A stretch of 64,000 nucleotides of DNA from SCTD01 sp038256525 (GCA_038256525.1 JBBSKF010000001.1:10242-74241); one strand, 5' to 3'; counted from the first letter of the stretch, positions 16,671 to 25,710 are shown. Program-made: numbers and translations. Notes: a model not told the origin generated them from the letters alone.

Positions 16671-17183
16671 GTGACCCGGATCCTGCTTCTCGGGCTGATG
16701 GCTTCGGGCAAATCGACTTTGGCAAAGGCTATTTCGAACTTGTCGGGCTGGCCGGCCATCGACAACGACGTGCTGCTGGAGCGCGCTACCGGATCGACTG
16801 CGGCGCAGCTGCTCGCGACCCACGGCGAGCAGCATCTGCGGGCCGCGGAGTCGGACGTGCTCACCCTGACCCTGTCCCTGCCCGCGCCGATGGTGGCAGG
16901 GGTTGCCGCCGGAACGGTGCTCGATCTGCACAACCGCGAGCGCATGCGGTCCGGCGGGCACGTCGTCTGGCTGCGCACGCCCGTGTCGACGCTCGTACGC
17001 CGGGTGTCCCGCCCCGGGCACCGGCCCTTCGTGACCGACGATCCCGCGGCTGTCCTTCGCGCGATGGCCGCCGAGCGCGAGCCGCTGTTCGCAGAGATCG
17101 CTCACCAGGTGCTCGACATGGACTCGCTGAGGCCGGCATCGGCCGCGCGCCAGGTCCTCGATGCCGTCGCGTTGCGCAGCTGA
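16671..17183 (+). CDS. Shikimate-kinase-like P-loop kinase
   Basis: The product has 170 aa with a Walker A motif GLMASGKST at residues 8-16 and IDND where shikimate kinases place the substrate/Mg-binding aspartate. A lid-like RPGHRPF follows (about 120-126). It has the length and layout of AroK, but the usual GGG and DxR signatures are weak and aro genes are absent. A different small-molecule kinase is possible. The GTG start lies 3 nt after the gcvT stop. Confidence 0.65.
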   Translation: MTRILLLGLMASGKSTLAKAISNLSGWPAIDNDVLLERATGSTAAQLLATHGEQHLRAAESDVLTLTLSLPAPMVAGVAAGTVLDLHNRERMRSGGHVVWLRTPVSTLVRRVSRPGHRPFVTDDPAAVLRAMAAEREPLFAEIAHQVLDMDSLRPASAARQVLDAVALRS

Positions 17184-17202
17184 GTACGCAAGGATGCCCC
17201 TC

Positions 17203-17412
17203 ATGGTCTGGAGTTGGCGCTATGAGGACGCGGGCGGCGCCGTGGTCTCGCCCGCCGAGTCGGCGCCTGCGCAAGAGCCGTTCCCGAGCCAGGCAGACGC
17301 CGAGAGCTGGGTGGGGGAGTTCTGGCGCGAGCTGCTCGAGGCCGGCGTCGCGCAGGTCACGTTGCTGGAAGGGGACCGGGAGGTCTACGGCCCGATGGGG
17401 CTGAACGTCTGA
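17203..17412 (+). CDS. Small acidic conserved protein
   Basis: The product has 69 aa, starting MVWSWRYED. The ATG at 17203 is chosen because AAGGA (17190-17194) sits 8 nt upstream; an in-frame ATG at 17194 overlaps that site. It is acidic, with tryptophans in WSWRYE and ESWVGEFWRELLEAG and no membrane segment. Proteins starting WSWRYE recur in actinobacteria with no known function. It lies 19 nt after the shikimate-kinase-like gene on the same strand. Confidence 0.6.
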   Translation: MVWSWRYEDAGGAVVSPAESAPAQEPFPSQADAESWVGEFWRELLEAGVAQVTLLEGDREVYGPMGLNV

Positions 17413-17519
17413 CGGTGCGATCGTCCGGCTCACCGGATCGGGACTGACCCGATGTGCCCACCAGGCCGCGACACGCCCGGCGCAGGGGCGGCTTCGGTGG
17501 CGGTCCGCTGGGTGCCGAC

Positions 17520-18521
17520 CTACGGGCGGCGGGCCGGGCTCAGCGTCTTCGCCGGGTCGCGCTCCACGACGTCACCGAGCACCTCGTCGATCGCGGCGAG
17601 CAGGTCGGCGTCGAGCGTGCGCCCGGCCGCAGCAGCGTTCTCGCGTACCTGCTCCGGACGTGACGCCCCGATGATCGCGGAGGCGACGTTGCTGTTCGAC
17701 AGCACCCAGGCGATCGCCAGCTGCGCGAGCGAGAGCCCGGTCTGCTCGGCGAGCGGGGTGAGCTGCTGCACCTTGGTGAGCACCTCGTCGCGTAGCCAGC
17801 TCGAGATCATGTCGGCGCCACCGCTCTGGTCGGTGGCCCGCGACCCGGCGGGCAACTCGGCACCCGGCTGGTACTTGCCGGTCAGCACGCCCTGCGCGAT
17901 CGGCGACCAGACGACCTGCCCGATGCCGGCCTGCTCGCACACCGGAACCACCTCGGCCTCGATGACCCGCCAGAGCATGTTGTACTGCGGCTGGGAGGAC
18001 ACGATCCGGTCCAGGCCCATCGTGTCGGCGAGCTCCAGCGCCGCCGCGATCTCGGACGCCTTCCACTCGCTGACGCCGATGTAGTGCACCTTGCCGGCCC
18101 GTACGAGGTCGTCGAAGGCCCGCAGCGTCTCTTCGAGTGGCGTCTCGTAGTCGTAGCGGTGCGCCTGATAGAGATCGACGTAGTCGGTCTGCAGCCGCTT
18201 CAGCGAAGCGTGGCAGGACTCGAGGATGTGCTTGCGGGACAGGCCGCGGTCGTTGCGGCCCGCACCGGTCGGCCAGTAGACCTTGGTGAACAGCTCGTAG
18301 GACTCGCGCCGGACCCCCTTCAGTGCCGCGCCGAGGACGGTCTCTGCCTTGGTGGCGGCGTAGACGTCCGCAGTGTCGAAGGTCGTGATCCCCACATCGA
18401 GGGCCGCGTGGACGCACGCCGTGGCCTGCTCGGCCTCGACCTGCGAGCCGTGCGTCAGCCAGTTTCCGTAGCTGATCTCCGAAACCATCATGCCGCTGCG
18501 CCCCAGGCGCCGGAAGTCCAT
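17520..18521 (-). CDS. Aldo/keto reductase, potassium-channel beta-subunit-like
   Basis: The product has 333 aa from the ATG at 18521 (MDFRRLGRSGMMVSEISYGNWLTHG). The AKR tetrad is recognisable: DTADVY (Asp, Tyr), KVYWP lysine and QAHRYD histidine, plus the NADPH-binding SNSNVASAIIGASRPEQV near the end. It resembles the KCNAB branch, which reduces aldehydes with NADPH. TACGGT lies 7 nt before the start, so the transcript may be leaderless. Confidence 0.9.
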   Translation of the reverse strand: MDFRRLGRSGMMVSEISYGNWLTHGSQVEAEQATACVHAALDVGITTFDTADVYAATKAETVLGAALKGVRRESYELFTKVYWPTGAGRNDRGLSRKHILESCHASLKRLQTDYVDLYQAHRYDYETPLEETLRAFDDLVRAGKVHYIGVSEWKASEIAAALELADTMGLDRIVSSQPQYNMLWRVIEAEVVPVCEQAGIGQVVWSPIAQGVLTGKYQPGAELPAGSRATDQSGGADMISSWLRDEVLTKVQQLTPLAEQTGLSLAQLAIAWVLSNSNVASAIIGASRPEQVRENAAAAGRTLDADLLAAIDEVLGDVVERDPAKTLSPARRP

Positions 18522-18528
18522 GCGCCCG

Positions 18529-18534
18529 ACCGTA
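18529..18534 (-). promoter_or_regulatory. -10 element for leaderless aldo/keto reductase transcript
   Basis: Minus-strand TACGGT is separated from the ATG at 18521 by 7 nt, leaving no room for a ribosome-binding site. Confidence 0.4.
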
Positions 18535-18540
18535 CGTCGC

Positions 18541-19086
18541 TCAGTCCGGGCGCGGCCCACCGGGGGACACTCGCGCGGGGGGCAGTCGGAAGCGACGGAA
18601 GACTGTGGAGCGCAACACGCCGTACCCGATGTGGTTGGTCATCTTGCGCTCGTCCGGGAAGTCGGCGCGCACGTTGCGCCGGATCGCCCCGGCCGTCAGC
18701 ACGACGTCGGCGATCATCGCGAGGATGCCGGCCAGCCAGACGGTCAGGGCGAGGTCGAGGACCCGCCGGTTGCCCGATATCTGCGCGATGACCAGCAGCA
18801 GGGCGAGCGGCAGCAGCAGCACTCCCACGTTCCGCCGGCGGTCGACCGTGTCCCGGACCACCGCGCGGACCGGCCCCGCGTCACGCTTTGCGAGGTAGCG
18901 CTCCTCACCCCGGGCGGCGCCCTCCTTCACGCGGGTACGGGAGGCGGCCGCCTGCTCCCGGGCACGCTTGGCCGCCTCCTTCCGCGTCTGCGGCGGTGGT
19001 GCGACCGGGCCGGTGCGCCGGCGCTGCGCCTCGCTGCGCTTGGGCGTCGGGCGGCCCTTGCCGGTCGGGGGATTGAGGGAACTCAC
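18541..19086 (-). CDS. DUF3043 membrane protein
   Basis: The product has 181 aa from the GTG at 19086. A Lys/Arg-rich cytoplasmic N terminus (KGRPTPKRSEAQRRR to KEAAKRAREQAAASRTR) is followed by two membrane helices (about 96-115 and 121-143) and a short basic tail. This is the DUF3043 layout, an actinobacterial family of unknown role. A longer in-frame extension upstream overlaps the neighbouring phosphatase gene and is not used here, because TACAGT lies 6 nt before the GTG. Confidence 0.82.
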   Translation of the reverse strand: MSSLNPPTGKGRPTPKRSEAQRRRTGPVAPPPQTRKEAAKRAREQAAASRTRVKEGAARGEERYLAKRDAGPVRAVVRDTVDRRRNVGVLLLPLALLLVIAQISGNRRVLDLALTVWLAGILAMIADVVLTAGAIRRNVRADFPDERKMTNHIGYGVLRSTVFRRFRLPPARVSPGGPRPD

Positions 19087-19092
19087 CGGGCA

Positions 19093-19098
19093 ACTGTA
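19093..19098 (-). promoter_or_regulatory. -10 element for leaderless DUF3043 transcript
   Basis: Minus-strand TACAGT ends 6 nt before the GTG at 19086, supporting that start codon over the longer open frame. Confidence 0.45.
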
Positions 19099-19129
19099 GC
19101 GACGCCTTTCACCAGTCAGGGGGGTGTCG

Positions 19130-20503
19130 CTACAGGCTGCCCTGCCTCCACGGGCCGGTGATGGCGAAGGTGATGCCGGGCGACTGGATGTTCGCGAACA
19201 GCCAGTTGCCGTTCTTGGGCTCGAAGACCGCACCGCACCACTCCGCCCCGGTGTAGCTGCCGGGCGCGACGGCCGGTCTGCCGGGTACCCCGCCCGCCGG
19301 GATCACCACGGCGTTCTCCGCGAAGGGGAAGATCTCCCCACCCGGGGTGAGGCCGTGCAGGTACTCCAGGCCGCTGCCGTCCTCGCACAGCACGAGCCCA
19401 CCGCGGGGGCTGACGCAGATGTTGTCAGGCGCGTTCAGCACGCCGGCGCTGGGCGAGACGAAAAGCGCGCGGAACGTCTGGGCGCCCGGGTCGAGCGCGA
19501 AGATCTGGCCCTGACCCGCCGGGCCGCCGTTGGTCGACACGACGTAGACGACGCCGTTGCCGTACCAGGCCCCCTCGCCGCGGGAGATGCGCGCGGCGCC
19601 CTTGGCTTCCACCTGTCGCCACGTCGACAGCTCGCCCGGCGCCCAGTCGGGATTGTCGACCTTCACCCAGCCGCTGATCCTGGCGGTCGTCCCGGTCGTC
19701 CACGGCTTGGTGTCGGTCGTGCCCTCGAGCACCATCGCCTCGAGCAGGCCTTCGGTCATGTCACCGGGCGTGGCCGGCGTGAAGCGGTAGAGCGCCGAGC
19801 TGCCGGCGTCCTCGGTGAGGTAGACGATGCCGGTCGCGGGGTCGATCGCAACCGCCTCGTGCGAGAAGCGGCCCATGGCCTTGAGCGGCGTGCCGCTGGC
19901 CTTGCCGTCGGCCGGGACGTCGAAGACGTAGCCGTGCCGGGTGCCGTCCGCCGAGACGAGCGTCGTCTCCTCGCAGGTCAGCCAACTGCCCCACGGGGTC
20001 GGGCCGCCGGCGCAGTTGCGGATGGTTCCGGACAGCGAGGCGTGATCGCGCACCAGCGCGCCGGCATCCGGGTCGAAGACCAGCGTCGTCGTGCCGCCGG
20101 CGCCAGCCGGGTCGTAGGTCGCATCGTCGGTGCCCGGGAGGAAGGGTGCGCCGGCGCCCTTCTCGTGGTTGCGCACCAGGTGGATACCGGCGTCAAGGCG
20201 GAACGCTGCCATGCCGTCGTGGGCCCCGGGCGTGGCGATGCCATCGGACATGACGTCGCCGGTCCAGCCGAAACTGAGGTATTCGAACCCGCGGGGAAGC
20301 TTGAGCAGCTCGAGCCCGGTGGTCTGGTCCCGCACCGGGGACAGCGGGCCGTAGCCCGCGCCCGAGACGGCCGGCTTCGCGCCGGCCATCCTGGCGGCGT
20401 AGGCCTCGAAGGGTCCGGCGAGGGCCACTGCGGCGGCGACGACGGCGGAGCGGCGGAACAACGTACGACGATCAAGGCCCATGGGCTCGATCTCGGTGGA
20501 CAT
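19130..20503 (-). CDS. PhoX-like (DUF839) secreted phosphatase
   Basis: The product has 457 aa. A twin-arginine signal is visible (DRRTLFRRSAVVAAAVALAG, about residues 10-30). The body has the repeated beta-propeller features of PhoX-type phosphatases: HLVRNHEKG, GGTTTLVFD, CAGGPTPWGSWLTCEET (the metal-binding signature) and a late DNICVSPRGGLVLCEDG. It is likely exported and cleaves phosphate esters with Ca/Fe cofactors. A second, longer PhoX-like gene lies beyond nadA. Upstream, one GTTCACC half-site is present on the minus strand (20579-20585) but no full PHO box. Confidence 0.85.
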   Translation of the reverse strand: MSTEIEPMGLDRRTLFRRSAVVAAAVALAGPFEAYAARMAGAKPAVSGAGYGPLSPVRDQTTGLELLKLPRGFEYLSFGWTGDVMSDGIATPGAHDGMAAFRLDAGIHLVRNHEKGAGAPFLPGTDDATYDPAGAGGTTTLVFDPDAGALVRDHASLSGTIRNCAGGPTPWGSWLTCEETTLVSADGTRHGYVFDVPADGKASGTPLKAMGRFSHEAVAIDPATGIVYLTEDAGSSALYRFTPATPGDMTEGLLEAMVLEGTTDTKPWTTGTTARISGWVKVDNPDWAPGELSTWRQVEAKGAARISRGEGAWYGNGVVYVVSTNGGPAGQGQIFALDPGAQTFRALFVSPSAGVLNAPDNICVSPRGGLVLCEDGSGLEYLHGLTPGGEIFPFAENAVVIPAGGVPGRPAVAPGSYTGAEWCGAVFEPKNGNWLFANIQSPGITFAITGPWRQGSL

Positions 20504-20634
20504 GTCTCTCCAGGGGGTGAGGGGTCAGCTAGACCTCTCCCACGCTGTCCATCGCTCCTGGCTCGCAGACGACGCCGAGGTGAACGTGGGGCAAAGTGCC
20601 GCCGAAGGCTGGGGGCGGGCCGGTCAGGGCGAGA

Positions 20635-21831
20635 TCAGGGCAGGGCGAGCATCTGGTCGAGCGCTGCCTTGGCGTAGCGCGCGGTCTCCGGCTCGACGGT
20701 GATCTGGTGAACGACCCGACCGGCGACCAGCGACTCGAGCGTCCACACCAGGTGCGGCAGGTCGATGCGGTTCATCGTCGAGCAGAAGCAGACCGTCTTG
20801 TCGAGGTAGACGACGGTCTTGTCCGGGTGCGCCTTGGCAAGCCGGCGGACCAGGTTGAGCTCGGTACCGATCGCCCAGGAGCTGCCGGCGGGCGCGGCAT
20901 CCAGGGTCTTGAGGATGAAGTCGGTCGAGCCGACGAGGTCCGCGGCCAGCACGACGTCGTGCCGGCACTCCGGGTGGACGAGGACGGTCACGCCGGGCAC
21001 CCGCTCGCGCACCTCCCGGACCGATTCGACGGTGAAGCGACCGTGCACCGAGCAGTGGCCCTTCCACAGGATCACCGTGGCGTCGCGAAGCTGCTGGGCC
21101 GTGAGCCCGCCGCCGGGTCGGTGCGGGTCGTAGACGACGCAGTCCGAGAGGGCGAGGCCGAGCTCCCGGACGGCGGTGTTGCGGCCCAGGTGCTGGTCTG
21201 GCAGGAACAGGATCTTGCGGGGCCGGGTGGGGTCGTCGTGCGTCAGCGCCCACTCGAGCGCGCGGCGGGCGTTCGAGGACGTGCAGATGGTGCCGCCGTG
21301 CCGGCCGGTGAAGCCCTTGATGGCGGCGCTGGAGTTCATGTAGCTGACCGGGACGGTGTCCTCGGCGACTCCGGCGGCGAGCAGGTCCTCCCAGCACCGT
21401 TCGACCTGCTCGAAGCTGGCCATGTCGGCCATCGAGCACCCGGCGGCGAGGTCCGGCAGGAGCACCGCCTGCTGCGGCCCGGTGAGGATGTCGGCCGCCT
21501 CGGCCATGAAGTGCACGCCGCAGAAGACGAGGAACTCCGCCTCCGGGCGGGCCGCGGCCTGCTGGGCGAGGCGGAAGCTGTCACCGGTGACGTCGGCGAA
21601 GGCGATCACCTCGTCGCGCTGGTAGTGGTGACCGAGCACGAACAGCCGGTCACCCAGGGTGGCCTTGGCGGCAGCTGCGCGGGCGACCAGTGTCGGGTCC
21701 GAGGCAGCCGGGAGCTCGCCCGGGCAGTCGACGCCGCGTTCGGAGTCCGGGTCGCTCTGCCGGCCGAGCAGCAGCAGGGCCAGCGGGGTCGGCTCGACAC
21801 CGGGCATCAGATCGCGTGCGGTAGTCGTCAC
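20635..21831 (-). CDS. nadA: Quinolinate synthase NadA
   Basis: The product has 398 aa from the GTG at 21831 (VTTTARDLMPG). It condenses iminoaspartate with dihydroxyacetone phosphate in NAD synthesis and needs a [4Fe-4S] cluster; candidate ligands lie in VFCGVHFMAE, LAAGCSMAD and the late VCFCSTMNRIDLPHL. HHYQRDE and the YMNSSAAIKG segment are also typical. The open frame extends 17 codons upstream of the chosen start. No nadB or nadC is in the window. It diverges from the second phoX gene across a 237-bp regulatory gap. Confidence 0.93.
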   Translation of the reverse strand: MTTTARDLMPGVEPTPLALLLLGRQSDPDSERGVDCPGELPAASDPTLVARAAAAKATLGDRLFVLGHHYQRDEVIAFADVTGDSFRLAQQAAARPEAEFLVFCGVHFMAEAADILTGPQQAVLLPDLAAGCSMADMASFEQVERCWEDLLAAGVAEDTVPVSYMNSSAAIKGFTGRHGGTICTSSNARRALEWALTHDDPTRPRKILFLPDQHLGRNTAVRELGLALSDCVVYDPHRPGGGLTAQQLRDATVILWKGHCSVHGRFTVESVREVRERVPGVTVLVHPECRHDVVLAADLVGSTDFILKTLDAAPAGSSWAIGTELNLVRRLAKAHPDKTVVYLDKTVCFCSTMNRIDLPHLVWTLESLVAGRVVHQITVEPETARYAKAALDQMLALP

Positions 21832-21951
21832 GGGAGGGCCTCTCGTCCGGCGGCCGGGATAGCGTCGCACAGACGATAACACCTCGGACGACGGCAGCCT
21901 TCCCGGCGACGTCGGCGGGGGACGACGACGGGGTTCGCGCTGTCCCGTCCC

Positions 21952-21984
21952 GTTCCATCCCGGTTCACCGGCTGTTCAGACAAT
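21952..21984 (+). promoter_or_regulatory. PHO-box-like triple 11-nt direct repeat
   Basis: Three consecutive 11-nt units begin with GTTC: GTTCCATCCCG, GTTCACCGGCT and GTTCAGACAAT. The middle unit fits the Streptomyces PhoP direct-repeat consensus (GTTCACC-type); the flanking ones are degenerate. The array ends 84 nt before the ATG of the secreted PhoX-like phosphatase, a classic member of the phosphate-starvation regulon. nadA on the other side could be affected as well. Confidence 0.65.
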
Positions 21985-22068
21985 GGGGCAGGCCCCGCCA
22001 CCTCCCCTGCCTACCGTCCGTCACACCCCGGCGGAACGGCCGCCGGAAGCGTTCAGGGGAGATGCTGC

Positions 22069-24045
22069 ATGACCGAGCTGACCGACCGACCCGCCGCGGC
22101 GCACGCCGACGCCGCGTTCGACGCCGACGACCTGCCGTCGAGTCCGGCCACCACGCCGCACTTCGCCGAGGTGGTGCAGTCGCGGATGTCGCGCCGGACG
22201 GTGCTGCAGGGCGGCATGCTGGCAGCGGCCGGCTTCCTGACCACCTCGCTGGTCGACACCCCCGCCGCGCAGGCCGCACCCGGGGCGAAGGGCCGGCCCG
22301 CCGTGCCCCCGAGCACCGGCCTGCTGGGCTTCACACCGATCCCGCCCGGTTACGGCGACGAGGTCGTCGTGCCGGAGGGCTACAGCGCGGTGCCGTTCAT
22401 CCCGTGGGGGACGCCACTGCAGCCGAGCGGTCCGCGCTTCGTACCGGGCACGCCAGACCTGATCGGCACCGGCAACACCGCCGCCGAGCAGGAGCAGCAG
22501 GTCGGCATGCACCACGACGGGATGCACTTCTTCCCCCTCGGCGAGCGCAAGCAGGCGAGCCGGCACGGCCTGCTCGTGGTCAACCACGAGTACACCGACG
22601 AGTACTACCTGCACACCGGCACGTTCACCGAGTTGACCCCCGAGCAGTACACCCCCGACATGGTGCGCAAGTCCCAGGCCGCGCACGGCGTCGGCGTCTA
22701 CGAGGTGCGGGCCAACCGGCACGGCAGCTGGCGGCTGATGCCGTCGAAGCTCAACCGGCGGATCACGGCCAACACGCCGATGACGTTCTCGGGCCCCGCC
22801 GCCGGCAGCCCGCTGCTGGTCACCGGCGCCCCGGCCGACGGCACCAACCCGGTCGGCACCATGAACAACTGCGCGCACGGCTACACGCCGTGGGGCACGT
22901 ACCTGACCTGCGAGGAGAACTTCAACGGCTACTTCCGGGTCGACGCCGGCGCCTACACCGCCTCCCAGCAGGCACTGAACTCGAGGTACGGCGTCGGCGG
23001 CGACCGCTTCAACTGGGCCACCCAGGACGACCGCTTCGTGGTGACCGCGGCCCGGCCGAACGAGCCGAACCGGTTCGGCTGGGTCGTCGAGATCGACCCC
23101 TTCGCGGCCTCCTCGACCCCCGTGAAGCGCACGGCGCTCGGTCGGATGAAGCACGAGGGCGCTTACATCCACGTCGCCGACAACGGCCACGTCGTCGCCT
23201 ACATGGGCGACGACCAGGTCAACGAGTACGCCTACAAGTTCGTCAGCGCCCGACCGTGGCGGACCATGGTGCTCGCCGGCCAGAGCCCGCTCGACGAGGG
23301 CACCCTCTACGTCGGCCGGTTCAACGACGACGGAAGCGGCGCCTGGCTCCCGCTGGTGCACGGCACCGGGCCGCTGACGACGGCGAACGGCTTCGCCGAT
23401 CAGGGCGACGTCCTCGTCAGGACCCGGCAGGCCGCCGATGCGCTCGGCGCGACCCGCATGGACCGCCCGGAGTGGACCGCCGTCGATGAGCGGACCGGCA
23501 TGGTCTATCTGACGCTGACCAACAACACCTCGAGCAGCAAGGTGGTCAACGCGGCCAACCCACGCAAGCCCAACCCCTGGGGTCAGATCATCCGTTGGGA
23601 GGAGCGGGGTGGGGACCACACCTCCACGTCGTTCCAGTGGGACCTGTTCCTGCTCGCCGGTCCGGGCGGGGGCGCCGACGGCTCGACTGTCGACACCGAG
23701 GACGCGTTCGGCTCACCCGACGGCCTCTGGGTCGACCCGGACAGCCGGGTGTGGATCCAGACCGACGGCCGGCAGCCGGCAGCGGCCAACAACCAGATGC
23801 TCGCCGCCGCCCCGACCCCGCTGACCTCCCCGGCGCGGCCTGACGTGCGGCGCTTCCTGACCGGTGTCATCGGCTGCGAGGTCACCGGCGTCATCACCAC
23901 ACCCGACCAGCGCACGATGTTCATCAACCTGCAGCACCCCGGCGAGGACGGCGGAAGCACCTGGCCGCAGGACGACGGCCTCGCCACGCCGCGATCGGCG
24001 ACCGTCGTTATCGTCAAGGACGACGGCGGCGTGATCGGCACCTGA
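22069..24045 (+). CDS. phoX: PhoX-family secreted alkaline phosphatase (DUF839)
   Basis: The product has 658 aa. The N terminus has SRRTVLQGGMLAAAGFL (about residues 41-58), a Tat signal placed behind a long leader as in known PhoX proteins. The catalytic propeller shows VVNHEYTDEYYL, CAHGYTPWGTYLTCEENFNGYF, GRMKHEGAYIHV and the late GPGGGADG and SPDGLWVDPDSRVWIQTDG. PhoX enzymes use Ca2+ and Fe3+ and release phosphate outside the cell. A PHO-box-like repeat 84 nt upstream fits phosphate control. A strong hairpin follows the stop. Confidence 0.9.
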   Translation: MTELTDRPAAAHADAAFDADDLPSSPATTPHFAEVVQSRMSRRTVLQGGMLAAAGFLTTSLVDTPAAQAAPGAKGRPAVPPSTGLLGFTPIPPGYGDEVVVPEGYSAVPFIPWGTPLQPSGPRFVPGTPDLIGTGNTAAEQEQQVGMHHDGMHFFPLGERKQASRHGLLVVNHEYTDEYYLHTGTFTELTPEQYTPDMVRKSQAAHGVGVYEVRANRHGSWRLMPSKLNRRITANTPMTFSGPAAGSPLLVTGAPADGTNPVGTMNNCAHGYTPWGTYLTCEENFNGYFRVDAGAYTASQQALNSRYGVGGDRFNWATQDDRFVVTAARPNEPNRFGWVVEIDPFAASSTPVKRTALGRMKHEGAYIHVADNGHVVAYMGDDQVNEYAYKFVSARPWRTMVLAGQSPLDEGTLYVGRFNDDGSGAWLPLVHGTGPLTTANGFADQGDVLVRTRQAADALGATRMDRPEWTAVDERTGMVYLTLTNNTSSSKVVNAANPRKPNPWGQIIRWEERGGDHTSTSFQWDLFLLAGPGGGADGSTVDTEDAFGSPDGLWVDPDSRVWIQTDGRQPAAANNQMLAAAPTPLTSPARPDVRRFLTGVIGCEVTGVITTPDQRTMFINLQHPGEDGGSTWPQDDGLATPRSATVVIVKDDGGVIGT

Positions 24046-24063
24046 CCGCTGGTACGACGACCG

Positions 24064-24094
24064 ACGGCCCGCTGCGCTCCACGCGGCGGGCCGT
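24064..24094 (+). terminator. Hairpin terminator after phoX
   Basis: ACGGCCCGC and GCGGGCCGT form a perfect 9-bp GC-rich stem with a 13-nt loop, followed by TGGTCTGT. It lies 18 nt after the phoX stop and before the glycerate kinase promoter. Confidence 0.65.
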
Positions 24095-24112
24095 TGGTCT
24101 GTCCCGTCTCAC

Positions 24113-24118
24113 TAGGCT
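24113..24118 (+). promoter_or_regulatory. -10 element for leaderless glycerate kinase transcript
   Basis: TAGGCT ends 6 nt before the GTG at 24125, a spacing that puts the transcription start on or next to the start codon. Confidence 0.45.
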
Positions 24119-24124
24119 GACCGG

Positions 24125-25282
24125 GTGCGGGTCCTGATCGCCCCCGACGGCTTCGGGGGCACCCTGAGCCCGGTCGAAGCGGCCGAGGCCATCGCCGCCG
24201 GCTGGCGGACCGCGGCGCCGGACGACGACCTCGATCTCGCGCCGCTGTCCGACGGGGGCCCCGGCTTCGTCGAGGTGCTGGCCGCCGCGCGGCCGGGCGC
24301 GATCCGGCGAGCGGTCCGGGTGCAGGACGCCCTGGGCCGCCCGGTCCGGGCCGAGCTCCTGCTGGACGGCGCCACCGCCTACGTCGAGAGCGCTTCGGCC
24401 TGCGGCCTGCACCTGCTGACCGACGGTGAGCGAACCCCGAGAGCCACCACGACGTACGGGGTGGGGCAGCTGCTCACCGAGGCGCTCGAAGCCGGCGCAG
24501 GTCGCATCGTCGTCGGACTCGGCGGCAGCGCGACCAACGACGGCGGCGCCGGGATGCTGGCCGCGCTCGGGTTGGCCTGCCACGGCGCGGGCGGCGAGCG
24601 GCTGGCACCAGGCGGCGCAGCGCTGAGCGGGCTCGCCCGGCTCGCGGGTCGGCCAGATCCGCGGCTGGCCGACGTGGAGCTGATCGCCGCGACCGACGTC
24701 GACAGCCCGCTGCTCGGCCTGCGTGGGGCGTCTGCCGTCTTCGGACCGCAGAAGGGCTCGAGCCGCGAGGACGTCGCCCTGCTCGACGGCGCACTTCACC
24801 GCTTCGCCGATGTCCTCGAGGCGCACCTCGGGGTGTCGGTCCGCGAGCAGCAGGGCGCCGGCGCGGCCGGCGGCCTCGGCGCCGCGCTGCTCGCCCTGGG
24901 TGCCCGCCGCGAGTCGGGCATCTCGCTGGTCCAGCGACTCGTCGGCCTGCCGGCGCGGGTCGCCCGCGCTGAGCTCGTCGTCACGGGGGAGGGGACGCTC
25001 GACGGCTCCAGCCTGTCGGGCAAGGTGGTCTCAGGTGTCGCCGCGCTGGCTGCCGCCGAGGCAGTCGTCTGCCTGGTGCTTGCGGGCGCCGTACGGGTGG
25101 GTGGGCGCGAGCTGGCCGCAGCCGGCATCGAGGCGGCGTACTCGCTGGTCGAGCAGGTGGGGGTCGAGGCGGCCCTGCTCCGCCCGGCCGAGGAGCTCGC
25201 GGCGCTTGCGACCCGGGTCTCGAGGCAGTGGTCTCGGCCCGGACGTGCGACAGTGGAAGGGTCCGGGACGCCACCGTGTTGA
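24125..25282 (+). CDS. glxK: Glycerate kinase
   Basis: The product has 385 aa. Family features are MRVLIAPDGFGGTLSPVEAAEAIAAGW at the N terminus, PLSDGGPGFVEVL, VGLGGSATNDGGAGML, and VFGPQKGSSREDV. It phosphorylates D-glycerate, usually to 2-phosphoglycerate in this class. It stands alone between phoX and erpA, with its own TAGGCT promoter element and no ribosome-binding site. The last residues (SGTPPC) overlap no other gene; 50 bp separate it from erpA. Confidence 0.9.
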   Translation: MRVLIAPDGFGGTLSPVEAAEAIAAGWRTAAPDDDLDLAPLSDGGPGFVEVLAAARPGAIRRAVRVQDALGRPVRAELLLDGATAYVESASACGLHLLTDGERTPRATTTYGVGQLLTEALEAGAGRIVVGLGGSATNDGGAGMLAALGLACHGAGGERLAPGGAALSGLARLAGRPDPRLADVELIAATDVDSPLLGLRGASAVFGPQKGSSREDVALLDGALHRFADVLEAHLGVSVREQQGAGAAGGLGAALLALGARRESGISLVQRLVGLPARVARAELVVTGEGTLDGSSLSGKVVSGVAALAAAEAVVCLVLAGAVRVGGRELAAAGIEAAYSLVEQVGVEAALLRPAEELAALATRVSRQWSRPGRATVEGSGTPPC

Positions 25283-25332
25283 CTGGACGACACCCGTACG
25301 CGATTCCCCGCTCGCTCTCACCGGAGGCCCCG

Positions 25333-25710
25333 ATGACCGCCCCGCAGACCACTTCACCCGAGACCGCCTCCGACACGGCTGTCGGCGTCGTGCTCAGCGA
25401 CCCCGCCGCCGAGAAGGTCAAGGCGCTGCTCGCGCAGGAGGGCCGTGACGACCTCGCGCTGCGGGTCGCCGTGCAGCCCGGCGGCTGCTCCGGTCTGCGC
25501 TACCAGCTGTTCTTCGACGAGCGCTCACTCGACGGTGACGCGGTGCAGTCCTACGCCGACGGCAGCGTCCGGGTCGTCGTCGACCGGATGAGCGTGCCCT
25601 ACCTCGCCGGCGCGACGATCGACTTCGTCGACACCATCGAGAAGCAGGGCTTCACCATCGACAACCCCAACGCGGGCGGCTCCTGCGCCTGCGGCGAGTC
25701 CTTCCACTAG
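25333..25710 (+). CDS. erpA: A-type iron-sulfur carrier ErpA
   Basis: The product has 125 aa from the ATG at 25333, with GGAGG 5 nt upstream (25323-25327). The three cluster-binding cysteines of HesB/IscA/ErpA proteins are present: C in QPGGCSGLRYQ and the pair in GGSCACGESFH at the C terminus. It hands [Fe-S] clusters to client enzymes; NadA next door and the Rieske protein are plausible clients. Its stop overlaps the convergent small gene at 25707 by 4 nt. Confidence 0.93.
   Translation: MTAPQTTSPETASDTAVGVVLSDPAAEKVKALLAQEGRDDLALRVAVQPGGCSGLRYQLFFDERSLDGDAVQSYADGSVRVVVDRMSVPYLAGATIDFVDTIEKQGFTIDNPNAGGSCACGESFH

Noticed and set aside
20579..20585. PHO box before the first PhoX-like gene
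   Set aside because: Only one GTTCACC unit is present on the minus strand; adjacent 11-nt units do not match.
22021..23619. 532-codon minus-strand frame antisense to phoX
   Set aside because: Composition is typical of the complement of a GC-rich gene (Val/Gly/Arg/His-rich) and it crosses the phoX start and PHO-box side without its own ribosome-binding site.
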